NCBI RefSeq assembly: GCF_900021175.1
Contig: NZ_FCOP01000004.1
Span: forward strand, 1-64,000
Length of the DNA stretch: 64,000 nt
Source: Pseudenterobacter timonensis
Lineage (GTDB): Bacteria; Pseudomonadota; Gammaproteobacteria; Enterobacterales; Enterobacteriaceae
Reading direction: 5' to 3'
Of this stretch, positions 53,332 through 64,000 are shown in pieces. The stretch's first letter is position 1. Each line of letters begins with the position of its first letter. Under the pieces are notes generated by a model. It was not told the origin of the DNA. It searched no databases and was given only the letters and a program-made list of their open reading frames with translations. A program made the position numbers and the translations under genes.

Positions 53332-54407
53332 GCCTCTTCTCCTGCTGCAATCCGCAACGCGTTATGCCACGGGGCCAGATAGTTAGGACGGAAAAAGGCG
53401 ATCGCATTTTTATCGACCGCCGCCAGCTGGCGCTGCGCTTCCCGCACCACCGCCTCGTTCAGCGCGTCAGTTGTGAACAGGACCGGAATATGCTGCTCCG
53501 CCATATCCTGCCAGAAAGGATTCTCGCGGTTAAGCACGCAAGGCACACCCGCCTGTATCAGCAGGCAAAGCGTGCCGATCCCCTGCTGGCGCGCAAAGAT
53601 AAAGTAGCCCAGATCGCACCGGCGCAGGAGCGCCAGGTAATCGTCAAATTCCAGCTTTTCGCGCAGCACGGTGAAGTTCTCAGGGGAAAAGAGCGCCAGC
53701 CCCTCCCGCTGCACTTCGTCAATCCAGGCCTCATTATGGGCAGGGTAGCCCATCGGCACAATCACGTTCACCGTGTCGCCAAACTGCTGATGTACCGCCC
53801 TGAGCGCAGCCACATGCTCGTTGCTGCGATCGCCGGAGTTGCCCACCAGAATCGTCAGCTTGCCCTCACCCGGGCGGTCGTTGGCCATAGCGTTCAGGGC
53901 CGGATCCATTCGCGTCGGGAAGTAGAGCAGTTCGCCCCGCACGTTGGGGTGCTGTTTTGCAAAGTAGCTGAGATCGCCGCGGGTGGCGAACACGCAGCCG
54001 ACCCGCCCCTGCGCCAGCCGCCGCAGCGGATAGAACAGACGGAATTTCCAGCCGCGCGAGACTTCATAGAGATCGGCCCCCCAGATATGCCAGCTCACCT
54101 GCGACGGCTTTAACCCGCCGCTCAGCAGCGCCAGCCAGAGGCTCGCGTTAAACTGGCCGTGGAAGAAAAAGCGCCGGGCGCGGTTGGCCTTCGCTTTGGC
54201 GACCACCGCGCGGGCCAGCTGGGCTTTGTCCGGGAAAAAGGCGATCGACAGCGCCGGGCAGGCTGCGCTCAGGCCGTTATCCGCCCCCGCGACCATAAAT
54301 TCGCGGGCGCTGGCGTGCTGTTCCGCCAGTTCATCGTTGAAAAACCGCAGAACGGTCTGGTTGTGATGTGGGATATCCGATCCCAGAACATGAATCAGTG
54401 CAGTCAT
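53328..54407 (-). CDS. wecF: TDP-Fuc4NAc:lipid II Fuc4NAc transferase
   Basis: GT56 glycosyltransferase that adds 4-acetamido-4,6-dideoxygalactose to complete the ECA trisaccharide. The 359-residue product begins [20 protein letters not shown] and has [10 protein letters not shown] and [11 protein letters not shown] motifs typical of the family. Couples to wzxE and wzyE through 4-bp overlaps. Confidence 0.96.
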   Translation of the reverse strand: MTALIHVLGSDIPHHNQTVLRFFNDELAEQHASAREFMVAGADNGLSAACPALSIAFFPDKAQLARAVVAKAKANRARRFFFHGQFNASLWLALLSGGLKPSQVSWHIWGADLYEVSRGWKFRLFYPLRRLAQGRVGCVFATRGDLSYFAKQHPNVRGELLYFPTRMDPALNAMANDRPGEGKLTILVGNSGDRSNEHVAALRAVHQQFGDTVNVIVPMGYPAHNEAWIDEVQREGLALFSPENFTVLREKLEFDDYLALLRRCDLGYFIFARQQGIGTLCLLIQAGVPCVLNRENPFWQDMAEQHIPVLFTTDALNEAVVREAQRQLAAVDKNAIAFFRPNYLAPWHNALRIAAGEEA

Positions 54408-55654
54408 GCGCGTTTACGCCAAATCACGAATACGCCGCAACAGGCGGCGAAATAAACAATATAGGTTGCCATATAGGCCTGAGCCGCCCCCAGCGCACCG
54501 TGGCTCGGGATCAGCCAGTGAGAAAAGGCGGTCAGCAGCGCAAACTGGCTCAGTTCCGCCAGCACATAGAGGCGCAGCGAGGCCTTCGCAATCACCAGGT
54601 AACCGAATACGTAAGCGCCTACTTTCAGCACATCGCCCACCAGCTGCCAGGCGAACAAATCGCGCATGGCGGTGAACTTCGCGGAGAAGAGGAGCCAGAT
54701 GGCAACATCGCGCAGCAGCCAGACGGTAAAACTCGCGGCGGCCACGGCCGGCAGCACAAAACGCAGAGAACGCAAAATTTCGCGGGTGATCTCTGGCTTT
54801 GCGCTCAGGCGCGATAAGGTTGGCAGCAAATAGACGGTAAAGGAAGCCGTTATAAATTGGAGGTAGGCATCGGAGATACTGCTTACCCCCTGCCAGATCC
54901 CCACTTCATCCCAGCTATAGTGCGCCGCCAGCAGGTTTCGCATCATCACATAAGCCACCGGCAGCGTGACGGAGGTGATCAGGGCCATCAGGGTGAATTT
55001 CCCCAGCTGGCCCGCCAGCGCGCGATCCCAGCGCGGCCTGAGGTAGTGCAGCGGTATCGTACCTCTGCGCATCAGCATAAAGGCCGCCGGAATGACCACC
55101 AGCGCCGGCACCAGCGCCAGCCCCAGCAGCGCGCCGGTATAACCGCCCAGCCGGTAGCAGAGGTAATAGGCAATGACGCCGATCACGCTGCCCAGAATGA
55201 GCGACAGCGCATTACCGGCCGCATCCCGGAAGCCTTTCATCAGCGCCAGCAGCAGGTTAGCCCAGGCGATCCCCATCTGTACCAGCGCCACCAGGCGTAC
55301 CAGCCCCTGGTAGTGGTGATTACCGAACAGCCCCTGACTGATGGGCGCCGCCGCCAGCAGGAAGACCAGCGCCAGCAGCGTGGAAAAGCCCAGCACCATC
55401 GCGGAGGAGGTCCCAACCACGGTACGCAGTTTTTGCGCATCGTCATGATGTTGAGCCACATATTTGGTGACACCGTTGAAGATGCCCGCCCCGGCCAGCA
55501 CGCCGAGAACGGTCACCAGCTGGCGGAAGTTACCCGCCTGCCCGACCCCGGAAGGCCCAAATGAGACCGCCAGCAGCTTAACCACCAGCAGTCCGGCGCC
55601 AATTTTTACAAGCGTGGACGCGGCGGTCCACACCGATGCTTTCGCCAGCGACAT
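54404..55654 (-). CDS. wzxE: ECA lipid III flippase WzxE
   Basis: MOP/Wzx-type flippase moving undecaprenyl-PP-trisaccharide across the inner membrane. The 416-residue product has about 12 helices and begins [23 protein letters not shown]. It ends in a basic VIWRKRA tail. It lies one base from the wecE stop. Confidence 0.96.
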   Translation of the reverse strand: MSLAKASVWTAASTLVKIGAGLLVVKLLAVSFGPSGVGQAGNFRQLVTVLGVLAGAGIFNGVTKYVAQHHDDAQKLRTVVGTSSAMVLGFSTLLALVFLLAAAPISQGLFGNHHYQGLVRLVALVQMGIAWANLLLALMKGFRDAAGNALSLILGSVIGVIAYYLCYRLGGYTGALLGLALVPALVVIPAAFMLMRRGTIPLHYLRPRWDRALAGQLGKFTLMALITSVTLPVAYVMMRNLLAAHYSWDEVGIWQGVSSISDAYLQFITASFTVYLLPTLSRLSAKPEITREILRSLRFVLPAVAAASFTVWLLRDVAIWLLFSAKFTAMRDLFAWQLVGDVLKVGAYVFGYLVIAKASLRLYVLAELSQFALLTAFSHWLIPSHGALGAAQAYMATYIVYFAACCGVFVIWRKRA

Positions 55655-55655
55655 A

Positions 55656-56786
55656 TCAGCGGAAATAGCTCAGAAGCGTATTGCTCACCGTGCGTTGATT
55701 CACCGGCGTGAGGTTGTAGAACAGCGGCAGGCGAAGCAAACGCTCACTTTCACTCGTGGTGTAGCGATCTTCGCCCGCGAACCGGCCAAAGGCTTCTCCG
55801 GCGGGGCTGGAGTGCAGCGGGATATAGTGGAACACCGCCAGGATTTCCGCCTCTTTCAGCCACTCAATCAGCGCGCTGCGATCGTCGTTATCGCGCAGTT
55901 TGATATAGAACATATGCGCGTTGTGCGCGCACTCTGCCGGGACGGTGGGCAGTTCAATGCGACCACTCTGCGCCAGGGGGGCCAGCGCATCGTAGTAGGT
56001 TTGCCACAGGGAGAGACGCTGCTGGTTAATACGATCCGCCGCCTCCAGCTGCGCCCAGAGGTAGGCCGCCTGCAGATCCGCCATCAGGTAGCTGGAGCCG
56101 AGATCGCGCCAGGTATATTTATCCACCTGCCCGCGGAAAAACTGGCTGCGGTTGGTCCCTTTCTCGCGGATGATTTCCGCGCGCTCCACCAGCTCACGGT
56201 CGTTAATTAAAGTCGCGCCGCCTTCACCGCCTGCGGTGTAGTTTTTGGTTTCGTGGAAGCTAAAGCAGCCAATATGGCCAATGGTGCCCAGCGCGCGCCC
56301 TTTGTAGGTGGACATCACCCCCTGCGCGGCATCTTCTACCACGTAGAGATTGTGCTTTTTGGCAATCGCCATGATGGTATCCATCTCGCACGCCACACCC
56401 GCATAATGAACCGGTACGATAACGCGCGTTTTGTCGGTAATCGCCGCTTCGATCAGGGTTTCATCGATATTCATGGTGTCCGGGCGAACATCCACGAAGA
56501 CAATTTTTGCCCCGCGCAGCACAAAGGCGTTAGCGGTGGAGACAAAGGTGTAGCTTGGCATGATGACTTCATCGTCCGGCTGGATATCCAGCAGGAGAGC
56601 CGCCATCTCCAGAGAGGCGGTACAGGATGGCGTCAGCAGCACCCGGGCGCTGTGAAAGCGCTGCTCCATCCACTGCTGACAGCGGCGGGTAAAGCCGCCG
56701 TCGCCGCACAGCTTGCCGCTGCCCATCGCAGACTGCATGTAATCGAGTTCGGTTCCCACAACGGGAGGCGCATTAAATGGAATCAT
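55656..56786 (-). CDS. wecE: dTDP-4-amino-4,6-dideoxygalactose transaminase
   Basis: DegT/DnrJ/EryC1-family PLP aminotransferase making dTDP-Fuc4N from the 4-keto sugar. The 376-residue product has PLP lysine K181 in SFHETKNYTAGGEGG. EDAAQG (about 151-156) contributes the cofactor-binding Asp. It lies 4 nt after wecD and feeds WecD, which acetylates its product. Confidence 0.97.
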   Translation of the reverse strand: MIPFNAPPVVGTELDYMQSAMGSGKLCGDGGFTRRCQQWMEQRFHSARVLLTPSCTASLEMAALLLDIQPDDEVIMPSYTFVSTANAFVLRGAKIVFVDVRPDTMNIDETLIEAAITDKTRVIVPVHYAGVACEMDTIMAIAKKHNLYVVEDAAQGVMSTYKGRALGTIGHIGCFSFHETKNYTAGGEGGATLINDRELVERAEIIREKGTNRSQFFRGQVDKYTWRDLGSSYLMADLQAAYLWAQLEAADRINQQRLSLWQTYYDALAPLAQSGRIELPTVPAECAHNAHMFYIKLRDNDDRSALIEWLKEAEILAVFHYIPLHSSPAGEAFGRFAGEDRYTTSESERLLRLPLFYNLTPVNQRTVSNTLLSYFR

Positions 56787-56790
56787 GGTT

Positions 56791-57465
56791 TCACCTGTAT
56801 AACCAGTAAGCGGTTGCCTCTACGTTGGCCCCGCTTGCAATATATCGTTTAAGCGCGGCGGTGTTGCCCAGCTGGGTCGCCACCCGCAATATTGAAAGCT
56901 TTCGCATCTGCGCCCACGTTAGCGCGGCCTGCATCAGCTTATCGCCCATCCCGCGACCGGCCAGCAGGCCGATGCGCGCCTCGCGCGCATTAAGCTGGCG
57001 CAGGGAGACAAAGGCTTTAATCTCGCCATCCGGCGCGCGGAAAACCAGACACTCATGATCGAACGTGCCTTTTACCGCATTCTCGATCCACTGCGCGTAA
57101 AAGCGTCCGCTGGCGTCCGGGGCATACCACGGCGCGCGAAACCGGCTGCGGGCAAACGCCTGAGCAGCCAGCTCGCGCAGCGCGGGGATATCCTGCTGCG
57201 TGGCAACTTCCGCGCCCGGCGCGCTGTGCTGCGTAACCGGCATCGCCAGATCCACTTCGCCTTCCACCAGCTGAAACCCCAGCGACTGCAGCGCATCCAG
57301 CAGATCGGTACGCTCCGCCGGCACCTTAACCTGCACCCGCTGCCACGCCGCGAGATCGGCCTCAGTCAGGGCGGACGCCGCGTCGTTTACACGCACAATG
57401 GCTGACGAGAGTCCAAAAAAATCGCTCTCCCAGGCGAGCGGTTCAATACTGGCGTGGACGGGCAC
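56791..57465 (-). CDS. wecD: dTDP-fucosamine acetyltransferase
   Basis: GNAT-family N-acetyltransferase forming dTDP-Fuc4NAc. The 224-residue product starts at GTG ([14 protein letters not shown]) and contains [23 protein letters not shown]. The acetyl-CoA loop region is [13 protein letters not shown]. Its start overlaps the rffH 3' end by 23 bp. Full family length. Confidence 0.95.
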   Translation of the reverse strand: MPVHASIEPLAWESDFFGLSSAIVRVNDAASALTEADLAAWQRVQVKVPAERTDLLDALQSLGFQLVEGEVDLAMPVTQHSAPGAEVATQQDIPALRELAAQAFARSRFRAPWYAPDASGRFYAQWIENAVKGTFDHECLVFRAPDGEIKAFVSLRQLNAREARIGLLAGRGMGDKLMQAALTWAQMRKLSILRVATQLGNTAALKRYIASGANVEATAYWLYR

Positions 57466-58324
57466 GGAGCAGCTCCAGCAGATAGTGGCCGTAGCCGGTT
57501 TTTGAGAGCCGGGCGGCGGCGCGCTTCACGCCATCGTCGTCCAGCCAGCCGTTACGCCAGGCGATCTCTTCCAGGCAGGCGATTTTGAAACCCTGTCGTT
57601 TTTCAACCGTCTGCACAAAGGTGCTGGCCTCGATCAGGCTGTCATGAGTACCGGTATCGAGCCAGGCAAAACCGCGACCCAGCAGCTCGACGGTGAGCTT
57701 CCCCTCCTCCAGATACATCTGGTTAATGGAGGTGATCTCAAGCTCGCCGCGCTCGGAGGGTTTCACCCGCTTCGCGTAGTCAACCACATTACCGTCGTAA
57801 AAATAGAGCCCCGTTACCGCCCAGTTTGATTTTGGCTGTTTCGGCTTCTCTTCCAGCGAAACGGCGCGGAAGTTATCGTCAAACTCCACCACGCCGAAGC
57901 GCTCAGGATCCATCACCTGATAGCCAAAGACCGTTGCCCCCTCGGTACGGGCCGCCACGCTGCGTAGCTTCGGGCTAAATCCCTGGCCAAAGAAGATGTT
58001 ATCTCCCAGCACCAGGCAAGCGGGTTCGCCGTTCAGAAAAGTTTCGCCGATGATGAAGGCCTGTGCCAGTCCGTCCGGGCTGGGCTGCTCCGCCCAGCTC
58101 AGGGCGATACCAAACTCCGAGCCATCTCCCAGCAGACGCTGGAAAGCGGGCTTATCTTCAGGCGTGGTGATGATCAGAATGTCGCGGATCCCGGCCAGCA
58201 TCAGCACGGAGAGCGGATAATAGATCATTGGCTTGTCGTAAATGGGCAGCAGCTGTTTCGATACGCCGCGCGTAATGGGATGCAGCCGTGTGCCGGAACC
58301 GCCCGCCAGGATGATGCCTTTCAT
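57443..58324 (-). CDS. rffH: glucose-1-phosphate thymidylyltransferase (ECA copy)
   Basis: Makes dTDP-glucose from glucose-1-phosphate and dTTP, the first step toward dTDP-Fuc4NAc. The 293-residue product has the nucleotidyltransferase motif [11 protein letters not shown] (6-16), and VLGDNIFFG and EITSINQ. It is the RmlA paralogue dedicated to ECA. It lies 15 nt after rffG. Confidence 0.97.
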   Translation of the reverse strand: MKGIILAGGSGTRLHPITRGVSKQLLPIYDKPMIYYPLSVLMLAGIRDILIITTPEDKPAFQRLLGDGSEFGIALSWAEQPSPDGLAQAFIIGETFLNGEPACLVLGDNIFFGQGFSPKLRSVAARTEGATVFGYQVMDPERFGVVEFDDNFRAVSLEEKPKQPKSNWAVTGLYFYDGNVVDYAKRVKPSERGELEITSINQMYLEEGKLTVELLGRGFAWLDTGTHDSLIEASTFVQTVEKRQGFKIACLEEIAWRNGWLDDDGVKRAAARLSKTGYGHYLLELLRARPRQY

Positions 58325-58339
58325 AAACTCCCCCTCTGC

Positions 58340-59407
58340 TTAGCCCTTCAGGCCCAGCCGTTCGCCCTGATAGCTACCGTCAAGAACCTGCTGCCACCAG
58401 GCTTCGTGAGTGAGATACCACTCCACCGTTTTGCGGATGCCGCTCTCGAAGCTTTCCTGCGGTCTCCAGCCCAGTTCGCGCTCAATTTTTGAGGCGTCGA
58501 TGGCGTAGCGCAGATCGTGGCCCGGACGGTCGGTGACATACGTGATGAGATCGCGATAGCGGTTCACGCCCTGTGGTTTGGCAGGTACCAGCTCCTCCAG
58601 CAGATCGCAGAGGGTGGTAACCACCTCAAGATTCTTCCGTTCGTTGTGGCCGCCAATATTGTAGGTCTCACCAGGCTTGCCTTCGGTCGCAACCAGATAG
58701 AGCGCCCGGGCGTGATCTTCCACGTAGAGCCAGTCGCGGACCTGCTGGCCGTTGCCATAAACGGGCAAAGGCTTGCCCGCGAGGGCGTTCAGTATCATCA
58801 ACGGGATCAGCTTTTCCGGGAAGTGGTACGGACCGTAATTATTTGAACAATTGGTAACCAGCGTTGGCAGCCCGTAGGTGCGCAGCCAGGCGCGAACCAG
58901 GTGGTCGCTGCTGGCCTTCGACGCGGAATAGGGGCTGCTCGGGGCATACGGCGTGGTTTCGGTGAAGAAATCATCCGCGGAGTGCAGGTCGCCATAAACC
59001 TCGTCGGTGGAGATATGGTGGAAACGGAACTGCGCTTTTTTCCCGGCTTCCAGCGTGCTCCAGTAAGTGCGGGCAGCTTCAAGTAGGGTATAGGTGCCGA
59101 CGATATTGGTTTCAATAAACACCGCCGGGCCATCAATGGAGCGGTCAACGTGGCTTTCCGCCGCCAGATGCATCACCGCGTCTGGCTGGTAGGCGTCAAA
59201 AATCCGCGCCAGCGATTCACGGTCGCAGATATCCACCCGCTCAAAGGCGAAACGCGGATCGTCGGCAACCGGCGCCAGCGAGGCCAGGTTACCCGCGTAG
59301 GTCAGCTTATCGACCACCACGACAGCGTCGGGGGTGTGCTGAATAATATGCCGCACCACGGCGGAGCCAATAAAGCCCGCGCCGCCGGTAATCAGGAGCC
59401 GTCTCAA
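58340..59407 (-). CDS. rffG: dTDP-glucose 4,6-dehydratase (ECA copy)
   Basis: Short-chain dehydratase producing dTDP-4-keto-6-deoxyglucose. I chose the UUG at 59407: AAGGAG ends 7 nt upstream, the product ([14 protein letters not shown], 355 residues) then has the E. coli RffG length, and UUG overlaps the wecC stop as TTGA. The GTG at 59413 is only 1 nt from AAGGAG and gives two extra residues. NAD-binding GGAGFIG (8-14), STDEVYG with T134/D135/E136, and Y160-xxx-K164 are present. Confidence 0.94.
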   Translation of the reverse strand: MRRLLITGGAGFIGSAVVRHIIQHTPDAVVVVDKLTYAGNLASLAPVADDPRFAFERVDICDRESLARIFDAYQPDAVMHLAAESHVDRSIDGPAVFIETNIVGTYTLLEAARTYWSTLEAGKKAQFRFHHISTDEVYGDLHSADDFFTETTPYAPSSPYSASKASSDHLVRAWLRTYGLPTLVTNCSNNYGPYHFPEKLIPLMILNALAGKPLPVYGNGQQVRDWLYVEDHARALYLVATEGKPGETYNIGGHNERKNLEVVTTLCDLLEELVPAKPQGVNRYRDLITYVTDRPGHDLRYAIDASKIERELGWRPQESFESGIRKTVEWYLTHEAWWQQVLDGSYQGERLGLKG

Positions 59408-60666
59408 CGCCACACTCCTTTGGTATCAACGATGTACTGCTGGCGCACCGCTTCACCGTCAATCGCCCTGAACGGGCTGTGATCGACCAGCAGCACCAGT
59501 ACGTCCGCCGTCGCCAGCGCCTCGTCAATGGTGACCAGCTGGCAATGCCCCGCCAGCGCTTTCGGCAGGGAGTGGATATTCGGCTCGACCACCAGCGTCT
59601 CGCCCGCGTGCCACTGGGCAACCATCTGCGCAATTTCCATCGCCGGGCTTTCGCGCAGATCGTCAATGTTTGGCTTAAAGGCCAGGCCAAAGCAGGCGAT
59701 TTTCAGTTCGCTGGCGCGCTTGCCGCTCTGCGCCAGACAATCCGCCACGGTGGCTTTCACCTGATTCATCACCCAGTGCGGCTTGCCGTCATTCACCTCG
59801 CGGGCGGTACGGATCAGGCGCGCCTGATCAGGGTTCTGCGCCACGATAAACCACGGGTCGACCGCGATGCAGTGGCCGCCGACGCCCGGGCCCGGCTGAA
59901 GGATATTCACGCGCGGATGGCGGTTCGCCAGGCGGATCAGCTCCCAGACGTTAATCCCCTGGTCGGCACAGATCAGCGACAGCTCGTTGGCAAAGGCGAT
60001 GTTGACGTCGCGGAAGCTGTTTTCCGTCAGCTTGCACATTTCAGCGGTGCGGGAGTTGGTCACCACGCACTCGCCTTCAAGGAAGATGTTGTAGAGTTCG
60101 CTGGCGCGGGCGGAGCAGACCGGCGTCATGCCGCCGATAACGCGATCGTTCTTAATCAGTTCCACCATCACCTGCCCCGGCAGCACGCGCTCCGGGCAGT
60201 AGGCCACGTTGATATCGGCCTGCTCCCCCGCCTGCTGCGGGAAGGTCAAATCCGGGCGAGACTCGGCGAGCCAGGCCGCCACCTGTTCAGTGGCGCCGAC
60301 GGGGGAGGTGGATTCGAGGATCACCAGCGCCCCTCTCTTCAGCACCGGGGCGATTGCTTTCGCCGCCGCTTCCACATAGGCCATATCAGGCTCATGATCG
60401 CCTTTAAATGGCGTCGGAACGGCAATAAGGTAAGCGTCCGCTTCTACCGGCGTGGTGCTGGCTTTCAGGAATCCCCCTTCGACGGCGGTTTTCACCACCT
60501 TATCGAGATCTGGCTCCACGATATGAATTTCACCCCGGTTAATGGTATCAACCGCATGCTGGTTGATATCCACCCCCACAACCTGTTTTTGACGAGAGGC
60601 GAAGGCGGCCGCAGTAGGCAGCCCGATATAGCCCAGACCCACGACAGAGATGGTAGTAAAACTCAT
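59404..60666 (-). CDS. wecC: UDP-N-acetyl-D-mannosamine dehydrogenase
   Basis: NAD-dependent four-electron oxidation of UDP-ManNAc to UDP-ManNAcA. The 420-residue product has Rossmann GLGYIGLP (10-17) and the central [15 protein letters not shown] with the catalytic cysteine. The C-terminal UDP-binding domain follows [13 protein letters not shown]. It overlaps wecB (ATGA) and rffG (TTGA). Confidence 0.97.
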   Translation of the reverse strand: MSFTTISVVGLGYIGLPTAAAFASRQKQVVGVDINQHAVDTINRGEIHIVEPDLDKVVKTAVEGGFLKASTTPVEADAYLIAVPTPFKGDHEPDMAYVEAAAKAIAPVLKRGALVILESTSPVGATEQVAAWLAESRPDLTFPQQAGEQADINVAYCPERVLPGQVMVELIKNDRVIGGMTPVCSARASELYNIFLEGECVVTNSRTAEMCKLTENSFRDVNIAFANELSLICADQGINVWELIRLANRHPRVNILQPGPGVGGHCIAVDPWFIVAQNPDQARLIRTAREVNDGKPHWVMNQVKATVADCLAQSGKRASELKIACFGLAFKPNIDDLRESPAMEIAQMVAQWHAGETLVVEPNIHSLPKALAGHCQLVTIDEALATADVLVLLVDHSPFRAIDGEAVRQQYIVDTKGVWR

Positions 60667-61793
60667 AGCGATACCCGATTGTGTTTAAGTGCATGCAAAA
60701 TACGGCTACAGGCCTGACCGTCGCCATAAGGGTTATGGGCGTGGCTCATGGCCTGATACTCTTTTTCATCGCGCAGCAGCCGCGTTACCTCTTCAACAAT
60801 ATGATGAGAGTCGGTGCCGACCAGGCGCACGGTGCCGGCATCAACCGCTTCCGGCCTTTCGGTGGTTTCCCGCATGACCAGCACCGGTTTGCCCAGCGAC
60901 GGCGCCTCTTCCTGAATGCCGCCCGAGTCGGTGAGGATCAGCCAGGCGTGATTCATCAGCCAGACGAACGGCAGGTAGTCCTGCGGCTCAATCAGCATCA
61001 CGTTTTTAACGTGGCCGAGAATGCGGTTAACCGGCTCGCTGACGTTAGGGTTCAGGTGAACCGGATAGACAATCTGCACATCCTCGTTGTTAGCCGCGAT
61101 TTCCGCCAGCGCATGGCAGATTTGCTCAAAGCCGCGACCAAAGCTTTCGCGGCGGTGCCCGGTGACCAGAATCAGCTTTTTGTTGCTGTCGAGGAAGGGA
61201 TAGCGTTCCGCCAGCTCGGCACGCAGATGGTCGCTCGCCATGACGCGGTCGCGCACCCAGATTAGCGCGTCGATGACCGTATTACCGGTGACGAAAATTT
61301 TGCTGTCGCTGATATTCTCCCGCAGCAGATTCTGACGGGAATTTTCAGTTGGTGCGAAGTGATACATTGCCAGATGGCCGGTCAGGGTGCGGTTCGCCTC
61401 CTCCGGCCACGGCGAATAGAGATCGCCCGTGCGTAAACCCGCTTCCACATGCCCAACCGGAATACGCTGGTAGAACGCGGCGAGGCTGGTGGCAATGGTG
61501 GTAGTGGTATCGCCGTGAACCAGCACGACGTCAGGCTTGAAAGACTCCAGAATAGGTTTTAAACCTTCCAGAATACGGCAGGTAATTTCAGTCAGTCCTT
61601 GTCCCGGTTTCATAATATTGAGATCGTAATCCGGGACAATAGAAAAGAGATTTAAAACTTGATCAAGCATCTCCCGATGCTGCGCGGTAACACAGACTTT
61701 TGCCTCAAAACAGGCGTCGTTGGTCAGCGCATGGACCAGAGGCGCCATCTTGATGGCTTCCGGCCTTGTGCCAAATACGGTAAGTACTTTCAC
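60663..61793 (-). CDS. wecB: UDP-N-acetylglucosamine 2-epimerase (non-hydrolysing)
   Basis: Converts UDP-GlcNAc to UDP-ManNAc. The 376-residue product starts at GTG ([18 protein letters not shown]), as in E. coli. The overlapping ATG (ATGTGA) is out of frame, and the open frame further upstream is non-conserved. D95 (VHGDTTTT), E117 (GHVEAGL), E131 and H213 (TGHRRES) are present. A 22-bp palindrome lies in the 56-bp gap after wzzE. Confidence 0.96.
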   Translation of the reverse strand: MKVLTVFGTRPEAIKMAPLVHALTNDACFEAKVCVTAQHREMLDQVLNLFSIVPDYDLNIMKPGQGLTEITCRILEGLKPILESFKPDVVLVHGDTTTTIATSLAAFYQRIPVGHVEAGLRTGDLYSPWPEEANRTLTGHLAMYHFAPTENSRQNLLRENISDSKIFVTGNTVIDALIWVRDRVMASDHLRAELAERYPFLDSNKKLILVTGHRRESFGRGFEQICHALAEIAANNEDVQIVYPVHLNPNVSEPVNRILGHVKNVMLIEPQDYLPFVWLMNHAWLILTDSGGIQEEAPSLGKPVLVMRETTERPEAVDAGTVRLVGTDSHHIVEEVTRLLRDEKEYQAMSHAHNPYGDGQACSRILHALKHNRVSL

Positions 61794-61814
61794 ATCGATT
61801 CTCTTCGAGTAGGC

Positions 61815-61836
61815 GATGAAGGCTACAGCCTTCATC
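61815..61836. repeat. perfect palindrome in the wzzE-wecB intergenic region
   Basis: Ten-base arms GATGAAGGCT/AGCCTTCATC with a 2-nt centre form a strong hairpin in the mRNA just after the wzzE stop and 22 nt before the wecB GTG. There is no following T-run, so it is not a simple terminator. It could be an mRNA processing or stability element that separates wzzE from wecB expression. Confidence 0.65.
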
Positions 61837-61849
61837 GTAGACGGCGTTT

Positions 61850-62899
61850 TTAATGTGTGCGACGACGCGTTAACGCGACGCCTGCGCCGACCAGCGCGCC
61901 CACAATCCCCCACATGATCATCAGGAATGCACGACGTGGGCTATCGCGTTTTACCGGTTCTTCAGGAGTTCTTAAATAACGATAGGTCTGAAAACGCGGA
62001 TCTAAAACCGGCCCAACGTTCAGTGTGTTGAGCATGGCGCGGTTTTGGTCGTAGTCAAGATCGTAGTCCGGCCCCACCGCCTGCAGGTTTTCCAGGCGCG
62101 CCTGCAGCATAGGGCGGCCCAGCAGGAACATTTCAGAATCGGGAAGTTCGTCGGCCGGCACGTCGGTTTCACTGCGGGAAATATTGCTCTTCTCGGCAAT
62201 AATCAGCGCCTGCTGCAGGTTATGCACGCGGCGGTTAAAGATCGTCCGTGCGACCTCTTCCTGACGTTTGACCTGCGCCTTCATCTGGATAGTACGCGCC
62301 GCCCAGGCGCCTTTAAGCTCCTCGTTAAGATGGCTCGCCGCACGCTGGCTTGCAAAGGCGACATACTGACGGAGAAGATTATTGGCATCCGGCGCGGTCT
62401 CAGCAATCAGCTTGACGCTGTCGTTGATATTGCGCAGCGGATCGGCGGGCATGAACTGAATGTTGTTGATAAGCTCATCCAGCAGTGCAGCGTCCGCTTT
62501 GGTGTTATCCACCCGGCGCTGCTTGTAATAGTCGGTCTGGGACCAGAAGTCGCGGCGCGTATCCCAGGAGGCGAGCTGCATGATGAACTCTTTATAGGAT
62601 TCGTCCATCACCGACGGCTGATCCGCCGTCGCCGGATTCGCTTTAATGTCGAGATTACGCAGGAACTGCTGCTGAGAGTAGAACCCGCTCAGCATATTCA
62701 CCGTTGGCCTGTCGGTAATTGCTGTGGCGCTCCACTCCTGTTTAGCAAAGAAGGTGTAAGCCAGCGCCAGCAGGGCGAACCCCAGCGCGCATCCTGCGAT
62801 CCAAAGCTTGCCAGCCCACAAAACACGAAACAAACCACGAATATCCAGCTCGTTTTCTGTTACCACTGATTTCGCTCCTGCCAACGGTTCAGTCATCAC
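61850..62899 (-). CDS. wzzE: ECA chain-length regulator WzzE
   Basis: PCP-family inner-membrane protein that sets ECA polymer length. The 349-residue product has an N-terminal helix (about 32-52), a long periplasmic coiled region and a C-terminal helix preceded by the Pro-rich [13 protein letters not shown] motif. It lies 9 nt after wecA. Confidence 0.96.
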   Translation of the reverse strand: MMTEPLAGAKSVVTENELDIRGLFRVLWAGKLWIAGCALGFALLALAYTFFAKQEWSATAITDRPTVNMLSGFYSQQQFLRNLDIKANPATADQPSVMDESYKEFIMQLASWDTRRDFWSQTDYYKQRRVDNTKADAALLDELINNIQFMPADPLRNINDSVKLIAETAPDANNLLRQYVAFASQRAASHLNEELKGAWAARTIQMKAQVKRQEEVARTIFNRRVHNLQQALIIAEKSNISRSETDVPADELPDSEMFLLGRPMLQARLENLQAVGPDYDLDYDQNRAMLNTLNVGPVLDPRFQTYRYLRTPEEPVKRDSPRRAFLMIMWGIVGALVGAGVALTRRRTH

Positions 62900-62908
62900 A
62901 ATCCCGGT

Positions 62909-64000
62909 TTACTTAGTTAATGTTGGATTTTTACCACTGCTTCTGCGCATCCGACGTTTAAGACGCTTTATGAAGCGCGCCACTTTCCAGGCGCGTTTAA
63001 TGCAATAGCCGTACAGGAAAAAGGCAAGCAAGAATAGTACCAACATGACCCATTCAGGAATGAAATGGGCATATTCTGCAGCGACGCCAATCCCCGCGAG
63101 GATAGCGGCGGCAAGGGTAATCAGCACAAATGCCTGACGAGAGGTAAAACCGGCGCGCATGATCAGATGGTGAATATGCTGACGGTCAGGCGAGAAAGGA
63201 CTCATCCCTTTACGCAGACGGCGGTACATAATCGCCACCATATCCATCAGCGGAATGGCAATAATCCACAGCGCCGTGACCGGGCTGATAGGATGCGTCT
63301 TGCCCTGGGTGGTTTCGAGCAAAATCCAGATAACCGTAAAGCCAATCAGCGTACTGCCCGCATCGCCCATAAAGACTTTATAGCGACGGCCCAGCACGCC
63401 AAGATTGAGACAGATATAGGGAAGGATGGCGGCGATCATGGCGAAACACCACATGGAGAGGCTGTACTGGCCGTCAAACCACAGGATAATGCCAATCGCG
63501 GCGAAGGAGACGGAAGAGAGCCCGCCCAGCAGACCGTCGATACCATCCACCATATTAAAGGCGTTGATGGCGGCCCACACGGCAAAGAGAGTGAGGAAGT
63601 AGCCAAACGGCCCCAGCACCATCTCCCATGAACCGAAGATATAGCCCAGGCTGCTCAGATAAAGCTTGCCCACTACCATCATGATAATACCGATGGCGGC
63701 CTGAACCGAGGCGCGGAACTTAACGCTGATATCAAAGCGATCGTCGAGCGCGCCAACCAGGACCAGCACGCCCGCACAGGCGAGATAGAGCGCCGCATGA
63801 GGAATATAGTAATCGGCAATGGCGAAGGTAAAGCAGATACCTGCGTAAACAGAAATCCCCCCGACCAGAGGAATCAATCCCTGATGACGTTTACGAAAAT
63901 TTGGTTTATCCACCAACCCGACTCTTTTTGCCACTTTACGCGCAATAAACAAAAAGCAGGTTGTGAATAGAAAAATACTGATTAGCTCAGTTGCCGCAGT
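62909..64000 (-). CDS. wecA: UDP-GlcNAc:undecaprenyl-phosphate GlcNAc-1-phosphate transferase (partial 5' end)
   Basis: Integral-membrane enzyme starting ECA and many O-antigens by making GlcNAc-PP-undecaprenol. The frame stays open to the window end: TAATELISIFLFTT... aligns with E. coli residues from about 5, so only ~4 codons and the start are missing. The internal TTG that encodes a leucine near 63952 is not the start. Conserved NMVDGIDGLLGG, DAGSTLIG and HIHHLIMR motifs are present. Full C-terminus with basic tail. Confidence 0.95.
   Translation of the reverse strand, partial: TAATELISIFLFTTCFLFIARKVAKRVGLVDKPNFRKRHQGLIPLVGGISVYAGICFTFAIADYYIPHAALYLACAGVLVLVGALDDRFDISVKFRASVQAAIGIIMMVVGKLYLSSLGYIFGSWEMVLGPFGYFLTLFAVWAAINAFNMVDGIDGLLGGLSSVSFAAIGIILWFDGQYSLSMWCFAMIAAILPYICLNLGVLGRRYKVFMGDAGSTLIGFTVIWILLETTQGKTHPISPVTALWIIAIPLMDMVAIMYRRLRKGMSPFSPDRQHIHHLIMRAGFTSRQAFVLITLAAAILAGIGVAAEYAHFIPEWVMLVLFLLAFFLYGYCIKRAWKVARFIKRLKRRMRRSSGKNPTLTK

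Noticed and set aside
57443-59407. rffH/rffG as part of an O-antigen rml cluster
   Set aside because: They are embedded in the complete ECA cluster, and the wecE/wecD neighbours use the same intermediate for Fuc4NAc.
59479-60717. A 412-codon plus-strand ORF antisense to wecC
   Set aside because: Shadow of a well-conserved gene; no ribosome site and an atypical His/Arg/Gln-rich composition.

Overview
The window is core chromosome of a member of the Enterobacteriaceae. Its gene order follows the Escherichia coli 85-87 minute region, from rrnA through the enterobacterial common antigen (ECA) operon. GC content is fairly high by eye. The V1/V2 part of the 16S fragment and the GC-rich REP elements look more like the Klebsiella/Raoultella/Kosakonia/Enterobacter group than Escherichia. 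Genus cannot be settled from this window alone. Nearly every protein matches the length and motifs of its E. coli counterpart, and no broken gene was found.

Layout. 1-850: 5' end of a 16S rRNA gene on the minus strand with leader, boxA and tandem P1/P2 promoters (rrnA). 848-4838: hemG, trkH, yigZ, pepQ (minus). 4986-8391: FadR site and fadBA (beta-oxidation, plus). 8523-10753: fre, ubiD (minus). 10924: rfaH (plus). 11412-16910: tatD, tatCBA and ubiBJE (minus). 16977-20393: rmuC, udp, dlhH. 20412-20692: a REP array with a 69-bp tandem period. 20708-24946: metE/metR with MetJ boxes, then the biotin transporter gene yigM. 25038-33672: yigL, pldB, rhtB, rhtC, recQ, pldA, yigI, rarD and corA with a probable corL leader ORF. 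34028-39678: uvrD, yigB, xerC, yigA, dapF and lptM, with a LexA-like box before uvrD. 39815-47184: cyaY, cyaA (UUG start, CRP site) and hemCDXY.

47351-49515: an MFS transporter gene, the sRNA gene glmZ with a sigma-54 promoter and GlrR site, and four tRNA genes (Arg-CCG, His-GTG, Leu-CAG, Pro-TGG). The aslA/aslB genes found here in E. coli K-12 are absent, and the MFS gene is the one clearly accessory gene. 49618-51003: yifK. 51223-64000: the ECA cluster wecG-wzyE-wecF-wzxE-wecE-wecD-rffH-rffG-wecC-wecB-wzzE-wecA, with wecA cut by the window end. It encodes sugar-nucleotide synthesis, three glycosyltransferases, the flippase, the polymerase and the chain-length regulator.

No phage, insertion sequence, CRISPR array, toxin-antitoxin or defence locus was seen, and I found no convincing undescribed multi-gene system. 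The items most worth checking are regulatory or structural: the 69-bp REP array, the corL candidate, the glmZ control region and its rearranged surroundings, UUG starts in cyaA and rffG, a REP in the uvrD leader, and several unexplained hairpins.
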